Shown piece by piece: positions 25,601 through 36,855 of a stretch of 64,000 bases of DNA (position 1 is the stretch's first letter; the number at the start of each line of letters is the position of its first letter). The translations under genes and the position numbers were made by a program. Source of the stretch: Eopsaltria australis (lineage: Eukaryota; Chordata; Aves; Passeriformes; Petroicidae); NCBI GenBank assembly GCA_034509425.1, contig JAVTVJ010000076.1, positions 1,550,001 to 1,614,000 of the forward strand, written 5' to 3'. The notes under the pieces were generated by a model. It was not told the origin of the DNA. It did not search any database and saw only the letters and a program-made list of their open reading frames with translations.

Positions 25601-26414
25601 TATTTTATTTCAAAAAAGTGCTCAAAACCTCAGACCTCAGCAGCAGTCAGATGGTGGAGCTCCTTGTGCAGAGGTCAGATCCACATGGATATCACATTGT
25701 TGTCATGATTTCTGTTTTCCTTTCAGTAGTGCCACTTGGATAGAAATCCAGCCCTTATGGTAATGAATAAAACACTTGTATCACTTTAGTTTTCTCTTGC
25801 ATTTAAAAGTCTGCCCCATTCAGTTATTCAGCTGAATAGAGCATCTATTATCAATGGCCATTTTGTCCACTTCAGATCCTGAGAGAGCAAAGGAATATAT
25901 ATTATTGCTATTAGGCTGATGACCAGCACTTTAATAGGCTTTTCATAGCATTTTAATGAAAATTAATAATCTTGGTGTCATATTATCTTAATTCTGAAGA
26001 ATCACATGAAAATAATATTATCCTGGGTTAGCAAACATACTGTGTAAACAGCAATTACTATGGAGACATAACTGAGTTAGAGGTAAAGCATATTAGCTAA
26101 GTGCTTGCAGCCCAGATAATTCACAAAAGGCTTATGAGCTCTCCAGCTAATATTGTCCCAAATCATCACCCAAAGAAATTGTGTTAAATTGTGTTAAAAC
26201 AGGGAGTTATAGATTGGCAGACAAATGGCTAATTAACTTTATGCCAGAGAGTCATAAATATTTTGCTGCTGTTCTTTTTCTGGAGATTTGTGTGTAACCA
26301 GACATTTAGGCAGAACCCATGCTGCTGCTAAAAGACAATAAAGGGAAGGTGGTAATTTTATGTTTCCATGGTTCTGGGCTGCTGTGGTGGATAAAACAGC
26401 TCCAGAGAGAGGCT
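22641..26414. other. Unique AT-rich non-coding stretch
   Basis: No gene or confident repeat. It has a small (TTTG)n run near 24840-24856. The segment at about 25.88-26.30 kb is rich in TAAT-type strings and is listed as a candidate regulatory block. Confidence 0.5.
25880..26300. promoter_or_regulatory. Candidate AT-rich conserved non-coding block
   Basis: A complex, non-repetitive AT-rich segment dense in TAAT/ATTA cores (homeodomain-type sites), with no microsatellite character and no coding frame. This texture is typical of deeply conserved vertebrate enhancers, but the call rests on composition alone. Confidence 0.2.
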
Positions 26415-26522
26415 ACGAGGGCCTGGCTTGCTGCAGCCTTGAATTGCAGTGCAGTTCTTTGGGAGACGAGGGCCTGGCTTGCTGCAGCCGATTTCTAGGA
26501 TTGCAGTGCAGTTCTTTGGGAG
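26415..26522. repeat. Two-copy tandem duplication (51 and 57 bp)
   Basis: Unit 1 (26415-26465) and unit 2 (26466-26522) both start 'acgagggcctggcttgctgc' and end 'attgcagtgcagttctttgg'+'gag'. They differ by six bases in the middle, where unit 2 has 'gatttctagg'. That 10-mer recurs at 26544-26553. Both unit lengths are multiples of three, so a minus-strand frame stays open through both, giving repeated CTAI...GCSKPGPR. That frame is only about 73 codons and is not recognised. Confidence 0.9.
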
Positions 26523-26663
26523 ATCCTGTGGTGTATCACAACAGATTTCTAGGGCCTTTCTGTGGGGAAACCTCTCCAAGGTTGCTTTATAGGATTTAGA
26601 TTATTTTTAAGGATGGTGGAAAGATTTTGATCATTTAACGTGGTCTTCTTATCTCATGTATTT

Positions 26664-26795
26664 CACTGGAGGTTTTCAAGACATGATTGGACAAGGTAGT
26701 AGATAATCTCAACTAGGCTCCCTTTCCCACAAAGGATCAGATGAAATTATCTTTCAAGGTCCCTTCCAGTGTGGTCCATTCTATGATTCTATGTA
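26664..26795 (+). mobile_element. CR1-type LINE 3' tail
   Basis: Plus-strand tail beginning 'ggaggttttcaagacatga' and 'ttggacaaggtagtagataa', then 'tctttcaaggtcccttcca', ending in ATTCTATGATTCTATG. The body differs from the other CR1 tails in the window, so it belongs to another CR1 subfamily. Only about 130 bp remains. Confidence 0.85.
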
Positions 26796-27986
26796 GGGAC
26801 ATGAAAGGACACTTTCAAGAAAGCTTTTGTTAATGAAGTTTTGGAACAAAAGGGCCTGGACTGTGGCTGATAAAACTTCAGTTTTGGTTCCAAAAGAGAC
26901 TGTCTGGAAGAAAAGGCCTCTTCATCCACGTGTCAATAGCCAGAGTAGCTCCAGTCTTGGATAGTTTCTGCATACTGAGAAAGTGAAGCATACCAACCAC
27001 TGTAGACAGCACTTCTGAAATAAAGAAGGTAAAGCGACCATAAAACATGGCCAGACACAAGTGACAAAATGCTTGAAGGTCTCTTTTTTTATATGTAATT
27101 TGTAAAAAAGGGCAGAACCTCAGCTGATAGGAACAGAGATGTGTGACTGGGCAAAATGGCTGTCAGATGTGTTTTTCCTGCCGTTCTCCTCTTGAGAAAA
27201 ATAATCTTTTCTAGGTATCTTATGGAATGACCTTCTTTGACTGCAGGAGAAATCCTTAAAGTTGCCTAGCTGTTTTCTTACTGAGTGAACTGGGAACAAT
27301 TTGTACCAAGCTTTATGCTTGGTCCTTTTGCACATGGTCTCATGCTTAAAATAAAATAGAGCAGGATTCCCTCTCAGGTCCTGAAAACAAGAGGTGTGGC
27401 ATGTCTAAATCCCCTTTTCTCTTTTATCCAGAGCAGGATAAAAACCCGTCTGCTCCCCACTGGGTACAGTTCCTGTCCTGTGCTATTCCACAAGCTATAT
27501 CCTGCATATCTCTGGTAAAGTGTTGGCTGGCATGGGCCCAAACTGCAGGTCAAGGCTAACAGCTGAGGAGAGTGGATAGTCACAGCAGAGACACAGCAGG
27601 AGCCTTGCTGGTGCAGTTATGTTGGAAATTGTCATGTAGCTCAGTAAATGGAGCCTATCAAATGGTGTGTTAGCGACCCACTCGCTCCAATGGCCCTGAG
27701 TTTATTAGCACCTATGATTGCCCAGATGCCTGGGAATGTGTAAGGAGTCTTGACATGAGCTTCCAATCCTAATTTCACAGGGTGGTTTTACAGTGAACTG
27801 AATGAGTTTTCTCAGCACATGGTTGGAACCGTGGAAAATTGATCCCATGGATGCCACTGTCTTGCTGCAGGGCATCCTATGTTACTGCATGTTAGCCTTT
27901 CCTTTAAAGTACAGAGGTAAAATCTGAATGCTGTTGGTCTGACTGTGGTGGAATTTTAGGGCAGAAAGATTTGTGTCCATGTCTAA
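26796..27986. other. Unique non-coding stretch
   Basis: No gene or recognised repeat. Open stretches of 60-71 codons have no domain pattern. Confidence 0.55.
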
Positions 27987-28154
27987 AAGAAAGGTTTTGC
28001 ATGCCCCATCCCTGGAAATGTTCAAGGCCAGGTTGGATGGGGCCCTGAACAACCTGATCGAGTGAGTGGCATCCTTGCCCATGACAGGAGGTTTGGAGCT
28101 AGATGATCTTTAAGGTCTCTTCCAACCCAAACCATTCTATGGCTCTGTGATTCC
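27987..28154 (+). mobile_element. CR1 LINE 3' end fragment
   Basis: Plus-strand CR1 tail with 'atgccccatccctgg', 'gttcaaggccaggttggatg', 'gctagatgatctttaaggt' and 'cttccaacccaaaccattct', ending in ATTCTATG-like units. Relatively well preserved and 5'-truncated at about 170 bp. Confidence 0.9.
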
Positions 28155-29468
28155 AAAAAGTGACTGCTAACAACTCTTGATCGAATTTTCTACAAAGATA
28201 ATTAGTGACAAACTGAAATTCTACAATTTTCCAGCCCCTCGGTCTAGGAAAGAGTCTTTGTGTTTTCTACTTCAGGGAATGAGTTTTGACTTGAGAGCAA
28301 AAGTGATTATCTTAGTGTTCTGTGCCTGGAAGAGGCAAGGGTGACAGCAAGTGGCAGAAGGATCAGCTAAATGGACTGGCAGAAATGTGACTACTCCAAC
28401 AGCCAATATCAAAGCTATGGCTCTGCCAGTAACACTGGTGCAATGCACCATGGACCACCTGTGGGACACAGAGGGAATGTTCTAGTGTGAACTCCAAGGT
28501 TCATTTTAACGTATTAAAACCTACCAGAACCCTTTAGTGATGAGAACAGGCATTTCATGCTTCTGTAAGGAAGAGAAATAAATGATATTTTATATATACC
28601 TCCAAGACATATAGAAGGTGTCCCGGAAACCTGTTCTGTCATCAGCCTGAGGTCATGTTCTGTGGCTGGAAAAAGTGAGCTACAAGAGACAACTCAAAAT
28701 ACCAGACAAAGCAAAGTAACCTTTCTACTTGCACCCCCCCTCAGGTCAGGTTTGATGCATACAAAGAAACCTTCATGTCCCAAGGTAATAGCCCAGTGAG
28801 TCACGGAAAGGATTTTGCTTTCATTTTGAGGGGAGACAGTGAAGAAACTTGAAAGACTGAACCAGTGCCATGTACTGATAACTGGTGTAACATCTTCAAT
28901 GGATTTGAAGCTGCACCTTTCTGAAACTGCTCATTTCTTTTTACTTGCCTGTCTAGGACATCTCAGTGGGTATGAGTAGAAGGAATATCTAACCCTCCAT
29001 TCCCTACTTGCAGTTGTTAGCATGTGCTACCTTGAAAAAGCCTACAGTGACCAGGGTAAGGCTACCACAGATATTTGGTAGCATTTCTCACAGAATTTTC
29101 ACGGCTTAATCTTGTAAAGAGACTAGAATTCAGACACAACTGCTTTTCTTTTTTTAAGTTGCTGGGCACCGTGTAATTTCAATGTGTCTTGGCATGAGAA
29201 ATCTTGTTCACTTTGCTTTTGTAAGCAGATTTAAAGGATAAGGTTGATTTTAGGAGATGATCTCCAAAACTCTATTTGTCTTAGAGATATAGAAACATTG
29301 TCTGGCTTCTGCCTTACGGTTCTTAAAGTCTTATGTTCTTCTGGCTTGTCTCTAAGTTTACTTAGCTGTTAGGAAGTATGTGTGCACCTCGCCCTGTTCC
29401 TATGCCTATCTGAGCACTAGAGAAGATATATATATATGCGGCAAACTAAAGGAAAAAGTGTTATTTGG
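28155..29468. other. Unique non-coding stretch
   Basis: No gene or confident repeat is seen up to the LTR fragment. A short (AT)n run lies near 29429-29438. Confidence 0.55.
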
Positions 29469-29826
29469 TGTGCTAGTTTGGCTGGGATAGTGGTTTTTTT
29501 TCCATAGTAGCTGCTATGCAACTGTGATTTGGATTTGTGTTGGAAACAGTGTTGGTAACACAGGGATATTTACATTACTGCTGAGCAGTTCTTACATGGA
29601 GACAAAGCATTTTCTGCTCCTCATCCCACCCCCCCAGTGAGGAGGGTGGGGGTGCACAAGGAGTTGGGAGGGGACACAGCTGGGACAGCTGACCCCAACT
29701 GACCACAGGGATGTTCTGTACCATATCACATCATGGTCAACATGTAGAGCTGGAGAAAGAATAAAAGGAAAGGGGAGGGGCATTCTGAGTTGTGAAATTT
29801 GTCTTCCCAAGTCACTGTTATGCAGC
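29469..29826 (+). mobile_element. Truncated ERV LTR (5' part)
   Basis: Begins with TGTGCTAGTTTGGCTGGGAT, the characteristic opening of a common avian ERV LTR family. It continues through 'agtagctgctatg', 'acagtgttggtaacacaggg', 'ctgctgagcagttctta', a GC-rich 'gtgcacaaggagttgggagg' segment and 'cagctgaccccaactgacca'. It reaches 'gtcttcccaagtcactgtta' and then similarity stops. The expected poly(A)-signal half and CA end are missing, so it is 3'-truncated. No internal viral genes are present. The family name is not certain, and ERVL is my best guess. Confidence 0.8.
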
Positions 29827-32800
29827 TGTCTAGTCCAGGCAAAGGATTGGATTAGCATCCTGGATATACAAGAGATGTTTACTGCTGGATTTAACTGGGA
29901 AGGGAAAGGAAGGCAAGTCTCCGTTAAGTTTTATCAATGTACCTACTATAGCTTCCAATATCCCAGGGTCACAACTGATTAAAAGAGAGTAGGACCTTAA
30001 AAAAGACATACCTAGAGGACAGAGAAATGCTCTGTGAATCAGGTAAGTAATCATGTCTGTGGTCACTGCCACCCTCCCTGGCCTCTTCCAGGGAGCTGCA
30101 TACAGAAGGGTTGTTGGTGAGCCGGACTTTTTCCATTCAGCTGTCTGAAGAACACCTCAACAAGGGGCAGAAACCTCATAAGATTTCTCATTTTGCTTCT
30201 TGTTTCCTTGTCTGTCTATATTTTGCAGCTTTGTATTTTCTCTTGTCCTTGCTGGAATAGATTAGCTTTTTCTTTTGTGCATATGAAGCTGTGCCCATGT
30301 TTTCTGTCTCCCAGGAACAGGGAGGAACTGAGAGCCCTCCAGGTCATTTGGAGAGTGTTTCTCACCCACAGCATGGCATTTCAGGGGTTAAGAGCACCCC
30401 TTTTGTTTTGCTACAAGATTCATTATGGTTTGGGGCTGACACTGCAACCATGGTGTATGATATCCAGGCCTTCTTTTTGTGGCTCTAAGGACACGGCAAC
30501 AGCTTCTGATTTGGAAAAATTCACCCTGACATTACTTTTTTGCAATAGTGATCTAAAAGGCAAGAAAGGCCTCAATAGAAGGCATTCTGTAATACTGGAG
30601 ATGCTATTCTATGACTGGAGATCAGAAGAAATGTGAATGAGTCTCCAGTGTTCTTGGAGCTGCTGAACAAAAATAGGTCCTTTTGAAAATGCTGCTGTTA
30701 GGAAACAACAGAGGAAGTAAAATAAAAGTGTCTTCTTGTTTTGGTCTTATTTAATGGTCTGTTCTGACTATAAAACCATAAACAATTGCCTTGTGCTCTG
30801 GATAAAACTCAAGCTACCTGGGAACTATAAAAATCCACTTCATTTCCAAATATGTAGCATTACATGTCTTCTTTTTTCTCTCATTTAAGAATTGCAAATA
30901 GTTAAAATTATGACCGAGTGTAAGGGCAAACTCTACCCACAAACAGGATTGGAGAGTGTTGTGACTCTCATATTGATACAACGAGGGGAAGAAGGCCTAT
31001 TTATCCTTCTTTCTAATCAAATCTTGCGATAAATTCTGCTACATTTAGTAAAAGGAGTCTTTCAATGCTGCTGGTCCAACTGCCTTTTGAAATATTGTCT
31101 ATCAGCATGCCTACTCCACTGCAGGAGTAAAATTCTGTAAGGAATTTCTTTCTGCTATGAGGTCCCCTTCTTCCCCCATTCAAGAATGGAGAGCATTTCT
31201 TGGGGTCACTTTCTTCCTGAAGTAATATCCTAATCAGGTCTTGCTCTGCTGGGCAATTGAAGCTGAGTATCCTTTTCATTTTAAAGGAATAACAAAAGGG
31301 TGGGATGGAGAATAGGGGTTAGTACAGCCACAAATTATGGTGTGGATTCTAGCTCCTGCTGGGTAAATTACAGGATGTTTTCCTGGATAAGGATTCAAAC
31401 AAAACTACAGCTGTTCAAAATTCTGAGTCAAATTCAAGCATTTTTAAAATATGATCCTAAAGATGACCTACACTCAGGCTTGCACCTGACCATAGTAAGT
31501 GGTGGATGCCAACTCTTCCCATTAAATAAATTGACATTTCCCAGCTGACTGCACATCTCACCTGAAAAAAGGAGCCTCTAATACTGTTTTGAAGTCTGTG
31601 TTTTAAATTGAAGAGCTTTGCACTGAGAGGAAAGATCATGAGTTCTAGTTAGTTTATTTTTTAAAAAAGCTTGTCGAGGGAATCTTGAGGGTGCAGAGAT
31701 ATTTTTCAGTCAGCTTTTTAGCCTAAAAGATGCACAGAGCCATTAAGCACAAACCCTGTGGGGGACAGTTCAGCCTCTTTGTTTTCATGAGTGCCTGTGG
31801 CACAGTGACCAAAGAGCCTGTTTCAGTGCTGTAGCAGTTCAACATGTAGGCTGTGCCTTGACAAGGAGCAGGTGAATACGGAGTTCAGCCTAGTGGCACA
31901 CAGAGGTGCCTTTTTCTCTAGCCACTGAACAGTAGCACAGAGGAGACAACCTTTCCTGTCAGGAGAGTGTAGTTCAAACAACCCAGGTGTGAAAGAGACA
32001 TGCAGAGGGACTTAAAACAGTTTGCTAAAGACAGCCAGCTTGTGGCAGGTCATAAAGAGTGTTTCTGGTAAGAAGACAATTTTTTAAGGTTTCAGGTATT
32101 CTTCAATAGAGACACCATGCAAATTTATACCTATGGGATTTTGTGTTACAAAAATTGCATCATTATTATTTACAGCAGCCTTTTTAATGAGACAGAAATT
32201 GCTTCATATTGTCTTAGCATGAACCTATGTGGAATGTTGGGAGGCACTTTGAGAGTGCCAGTGAGCTGCCCGAGGGGTTGCACTTGAGGCATCTGGTCAG
32301 GCTCTGGCTGAGAAATGGAAATTAACTGAGTCCAACATAGGCAATGAAGGGATTGTAAGAAGGTGAAGGGAATTAATTTAAAAAACCCCATCTAATTATC
32401 TAGTTGGAAAAAGTGAATAAGAAATTGTTCACTGTTTTATTCCTGAAAATGCAGAGCCTTTCCACTTTGTGGTGTAATTTAAATGTCACTTAGAGAAAAC
32501 GATAGTGTGGCAAATTTTTAATGCAGTAAAAGTAAAACTAAAACTACTATAACAGTTTCTTAAGGTTACTTCTCTGCAACTTTTAATACAACACTTAATG
32601 GAGTTAAAACTGCCAGCTACTTGAAGAGGAAAAACCCCTATACATATATGCAGGAAGAGAGTACAAAGTTAAAGACATAAATTTCCACCAGTGACAATTG
32701 TACTCTATTGTGTTAATGTCACCCATCTGTTTCAGCAAAACCTTCTCCTACCAACAGTTTAAAGTGTATTCATTGGGAAAGCAAACACAAACCCCTGAGC

Positions 32801-33310
32801 AGGATAATTCATCATCCTGTTTCATTTTTGTCCATGGAAGATAGCCATGCCTTAAAGCTTCCACAGCTTAATGAACATTTGTCTTCTGGGTCTGGTAACA
32901 GCTTAAATCTCCTTGTAGTCATATAAATCTTGGTGCATTAAGATGAGGTACAAAAGATCAAAATATGCTGCCAGAGAACAGAATAAAACAATCTGAATAA
33001 CTTTTGTATCATAACTTAAAATAGAAAAATATTTCCTGTTTATATTATCTGAGTTCCCTGGATTTGGTGGCATCGAGCTGACTCTGTTGGTATCAGCTGC
33101 TTGGTTTAGTAATGGTGAACATCAGACTACTTTCAGGGTTCATATGCAGATAACATGTAGAATAAGATCTTACAAGGATATCAAGGTCTGGTTTACAAAT
33201 TGTATTTTGAAGCTTTCTCTCCCTACTGTGGACTAAATGCTACTTTTAAATTTTGTAGCACGTGAAAATACCTGGAGGGGAAGGGGGAAAAAGGATTGTT
33301 TTGTTATATC
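29827..33310. other. Unique non-coding stretch
   Basis: No recognised gene. A 147-codon plus-strand open stretch at 30193-30636 is hydrophobic at the start, but it has no domain I know and no exon signals, so I consider it chance. Confidence 0.5.
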
Positions 33311-33605
33311 CATAGGGGAATGAAGAAGACTTAGATCATCTAAGAAAGACTTAAACTGAAAGAGTGTAGATTTAGATTAGATATTAGGAAAAAATTCTTT
33401 ACCATGAGAATAGTGGAACAGGTTGCTTAGAGAAATTGAGTCTGCCCCATCCCTGGTAGTGTTCAAGGCAGGTTTGGATGGGGTTTTGAGCAACCTGGTC
33501 TAATGGAAGGTGCCCCTGCCCATGCCATAGAGGGCTGTAACTAGATGATCTTTAAAATCCTTTCTGACTCAAACCATTCTGTGATTAATTCTATAATTCA
33601 ACAAT
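33311..33605 (+). mobile_element. CR1 LINE 3' end fragment
   Basis: Plus-strand CR1 tail: 'aggggaatg', 'ttaaactgaaagagtgtaga', 'agattagatattagg', 'gccccatccctgg', 'ctagatgatctttaaaatcc', then decayed ATTCTGTG/ATTCTATAATTC tail units. Compared with the usual CR1 sequence, an extra piece of roughly 25 bases sits between 'ggggaatg' and 'ttaaactg'. It contains the near-palindrome CTTAGATCATCTAAG at 33330-33344. Confidence 0.88.
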
Positions 33606-35070
33606 TCATCTGATTTGCAGTTAATTCACATATATCTGAGGACAACTGACCAACCCAACTGATCATTCTCACTGAGCTCCTTTAAAATCTCTTCAGTTCA
33701 TCCAAATTCTTTTGGAACAGCAGTGCTCAAAAGCAGTGCTCAAAAGCAGTGCATATGAAGCTTAGGTAAAGTGTTACTAGGTCTGTGGAAAGTGAAGGAA
33801 TTTCTCATAGGCACCTGTGAAATTCAGCAGAAGCCTCCGGGTAGCCTGAATCCATCTGGCCTGCTTATCACCTTTATAACTGCCGGTGCATGATGAGGTT
33901 TCTCAATGGCATGCATTTAAAGGAATAACAACAAAAGAAATCTTCTAAATTACTTCTTTGTTTTCATTTGGAGCTTAATAGTATTTCCAAGTCTTTCTAT
34001 AATGACCTTGTAAAATCATTGACTACTATTTTCCTTTTTTTGGGTACATACTGCTTTTAAAATCTGAGTCAGGGCTCTATATTAGAACACTCTATTCAGT
34101 AAGAGCAGGGTAGATAATTTAATTTTACATTGGAGTAATGTAATCTTCATGCTACCTTTCTGTTTTTGTTTATAACTGAAGAATTCATTTCCTTTTGCCC
34201 TTCCTCTACCTTCTATGGCCAGAGAAGAGAAAAAGATTATAGAAATCTCTACCAACATTTTTTTTGCATAGTCACCAATATGGTTACAGTTTTATGCTGC
34301 AGACTTTCTTCTCTCTTTTCCTCACTCCACCTTCCTTAGTGCCTCTGCTGTAGAGTCAATTTGTCATCCATCAGCTCAACAACACCTAAAAGCCCATCAA
34401 GCTGATTCTTCCTTGCAGTCATCAGATTTGCCTCTTCTCCAAATGATCAGTGGGCTACTTGTCTTTGGCTATTTTTGTCCATGAAGGTGCTGTGAGTCTG
34501 CAGGCTAAAAGTTGTTAGTGTGCAGCCAGATTTAAGATTTTCAAAGGGCAGTACTTTTTATTTCTTAATTTTCAAGGCACTGTGAATGCCAGGATATGCA
34601 AATATAGGACATGAAGCTTGGCAGAAACAATAGCTCTTGGAAAACCTCATCAGAGTACCTCATGTACTGCTGGGGCTGGAGCAGAACTATTCTTAAAAAT
34701 ACACTTTTGTTCGGAGCAACAGCTTGTTTTCCATTGTTCTCTATCACCCTCCAGAGTCCAGCTCTTTCCACTTAGAAGGACACAAGCTCTTAATGTAAGC
34801 ACCCAGAAATAGGCTTGGGAATAGACTCTGTTATGTTCCATTTCCTGCATTGGCACTAACCTTCTGACCCATCTGTTAGGAAACCACATAGGATGTGAAA
34901 AAGCTGGGTTCAGTTCCCTCCACTGTCTGGGGAAATGTGAGCCTGCTTCTTTCCAAGGGCACAGCAGGTTTTGTATTGTACAGGTACTTGTGAAAATTGC
35001 CTGGCCTTGAGTTGTTAGAGACAACCATGTAATACCTAGAAAAACTGGTAATGTGAATGTGACTTCATAC
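33606..35070. other. Unique non-coding stretch
   Basis: No gene or mobile element is recognised. A small tandem repeat of a 13-base unit, cagtgctcaaaag, occupies 33721-33752 (about 2.5 copies). Confidence 0.55.
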
Positions 35071-35262
35071 AGAATTACAGAGTTACAAAATTGCTGATGT
35101 AGGAGGGGTCTTCTGCAGATAGTCTAGTCCTACCCTCTGCTTAAGGTAGGGTCAATCAGAACAGGTTGGCCAGAGTCATGTACAGTAAGAATCTGAGTAT
35201 CTCTGAAGTATTCAAACAGACTAGCTGGGCAACATGCACTAGTGTTTGACTCTCCTTCAAGT

Positions 35263-35285
35263 AAAAAAAAAAAAAAGAAAAAAAA
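35263..35285. repeat. A-rich tract inside CR1
   Basis: Fourteen A, one G and eight A, followed by a T run. It interrupts the CR1 3' tail and is probably a slippage expansion within the old element. Confidence 0.85.
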
Positions 35286-35972
35286 GTTTTTTTTTATACT
35301 TAGATTGAATTTGCTTTATTTTTAATTTGTACCCATTGCCTCTTGTCCTGTAACTGGTCACCACTAAGAAGAGGTTGACTGCATTGTCATTATTCCACTC
35401 CATCAGGTATTTATAGACATTGAAAAGATGCCCCAGAGCCTTCTGTTTTACAGGCTGAACAGTCCCAGCTTTCTTGACCTCTCCTTGAATGGCAGGTGCT
35501 CCAATCCCTGAACAATTTTTGTAGACTTTTACTAGACTCACTCCAGTAAGTCTTTCTTGTGTTGAGGATGTCAGCACTGGATCCATCACTCCAGATGTCT
35601 CACCAGTGCTGAGCAGCAAAGGAGGATCTCCTTCCTTGACTTTCTGGCAATGCTCTGCCTTAAGTATCACATTATGCTATTTGACCTTCTATGCCTCAAC
35701 TGCTCAGTTCTGGTTCATATTCAATGTCTTGCGTCTGCAAAGCTGCATTTCAACCTGTTACCTGTTGGCTCATTTCTCCAGACTGTTGAGGTCCCTCTCT
35801 ATGGAAGCACAACTTTCCAGTGCATCAAACGCTCCTTCCAATTTTGAATCCCCTAAAAACCTGCTGAGGATGTAGTCTGCCCAATTTCTGGGTCATTTGT
35901 GAAGATGGGGAACAGTTTTGGCTCCAGTACCAGGCCCACCGTGCCCCAATAATGTGTGGCCTCCAGCTGGAT

Positions 35973-36014
35973 ATTGTCCTGATGACCACAACCATTGTCC
36001 TGATGACCATAACC
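35973..36014. repeat. 21-bp tandem duplication within CR1
   Basis: ATTGTCCTGATGACC followed by ACAACC at 35973-35993 is repeated at 35994-36014 with one change (ATAACC). It is a local slippage duplication in the dead reverse-transcriptase region. Confidence 0.9.
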
Positions 36015-36855
36015 TTTTCAGCTTGCACTTGATAACAGTTTTCTGCCCACCTTGCTGTCCATTTGTCTAGTCTATGCTTCATCTGTTTGTGACTAAGTTA
36101 TGTGAGACTTCACTTTGGTAGAATCAAAATGAAGAGCATAGACTGCTCTCCCCTTATGCACTAAGATACTCATCTTCTTATGGAAGGCTCTCTTTGGTCA
36201 GGCATGATTTTCCCTTCATAAATTCATGCTGGCAATTCACAGTCATCTACTTGTGCTTCACAAATTTGGAAGTGCTCTATCACCTTCCCAAGGATCTAGT
36301 TGAGGCTGACAGTCTGTACTTCTCTGGATCCTCCTTCTTGCTGTTCTTGAAGATAGGAGTGACATTTACTTTCTGTCAGTCCTGAGGAAATTCCCCCAGT
36401 TGCCCTGATTATCATGGCAAGAGTAGCCTCAGAATGTCATCAAACAGCTTCTCAGCCATTACCAGTTCCCATGGACTTATGTATGTCCAGTTTAAGTGTT
36501 ACCTGACCTGTTTCCCCTCCATCGAGGGTCTTGCCTTATCTAGGTTTTTTATCTGGTCTCAGGGTCTGAGATTCCCAAAGGCCATTTCTACCAGTAAATG
36601 CACATTCTCTTATTTGGTTGATATGGCACTGCTTGTATGTTCCTTTCTGTGTTTAAGTTTAGTCAGAAGCTCCTTGTTCATGCATGCAAGCCTCCTATTG
36701 TGTTTTTGCGTAGGTTTTTGCATGTTGGGTTGGACCAGTCTTGAGCTTGGAGAAGGCTTCAATATGAACCTGCTCTCCACCATTCTTTTCCTCAGGACTG
36801 TATTGCCTGGAATTCTTCCAAGCAGATCTGTAGTATGGGAACTAAGATGAGCCAC

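Larger units (their letters stand above)
35071..36855 (-). mobile_element. Long degraded CR1 LINE with reverse-transcriptase remnant
   Basis: About 1.8 kb of minus-strand CR1. The 3' tail lies at about 35071-35260. Next come UTR/terminal-ORF2 blocks such as 'gtacccattgcctcttgtcctg', then the reverse-transcriptase part of ORF2. Minus-strand translation shows broken but recognisable RT segments, for example MKHRLDKWTARWAEN and SSWRP near 36082-35950. Further upstream, near 36670-36830, is the block antisense to 'gctccttgttcatgcatgc'. Frames are interrupted many times, so the element is dead. An A-rich tract (35263-35285) interrupts the tail, and a 21-base unit is duplicated at 35973-36014. It is the longest and most diverged CR1 here. 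Confidence 0.85.

Noticed and set aside
30193..30636. 147-codon plus-strand open stretch with a hydrophobic start
   Set aside because: No domain, homolog or exon signals are recognised. Open stretches of this length are expected by chance in 64 kb on six frames.
33721..33752. CRISPR-like or regulatory iteron (13-base repeats)
   Set aside because: Only 2.5 directly adjoining copies with no spacers; simple slippage duplication.
36434..36850. 138-codon plus-strand open stretch
   Set aside because: It is antisense to the degraded CR1.
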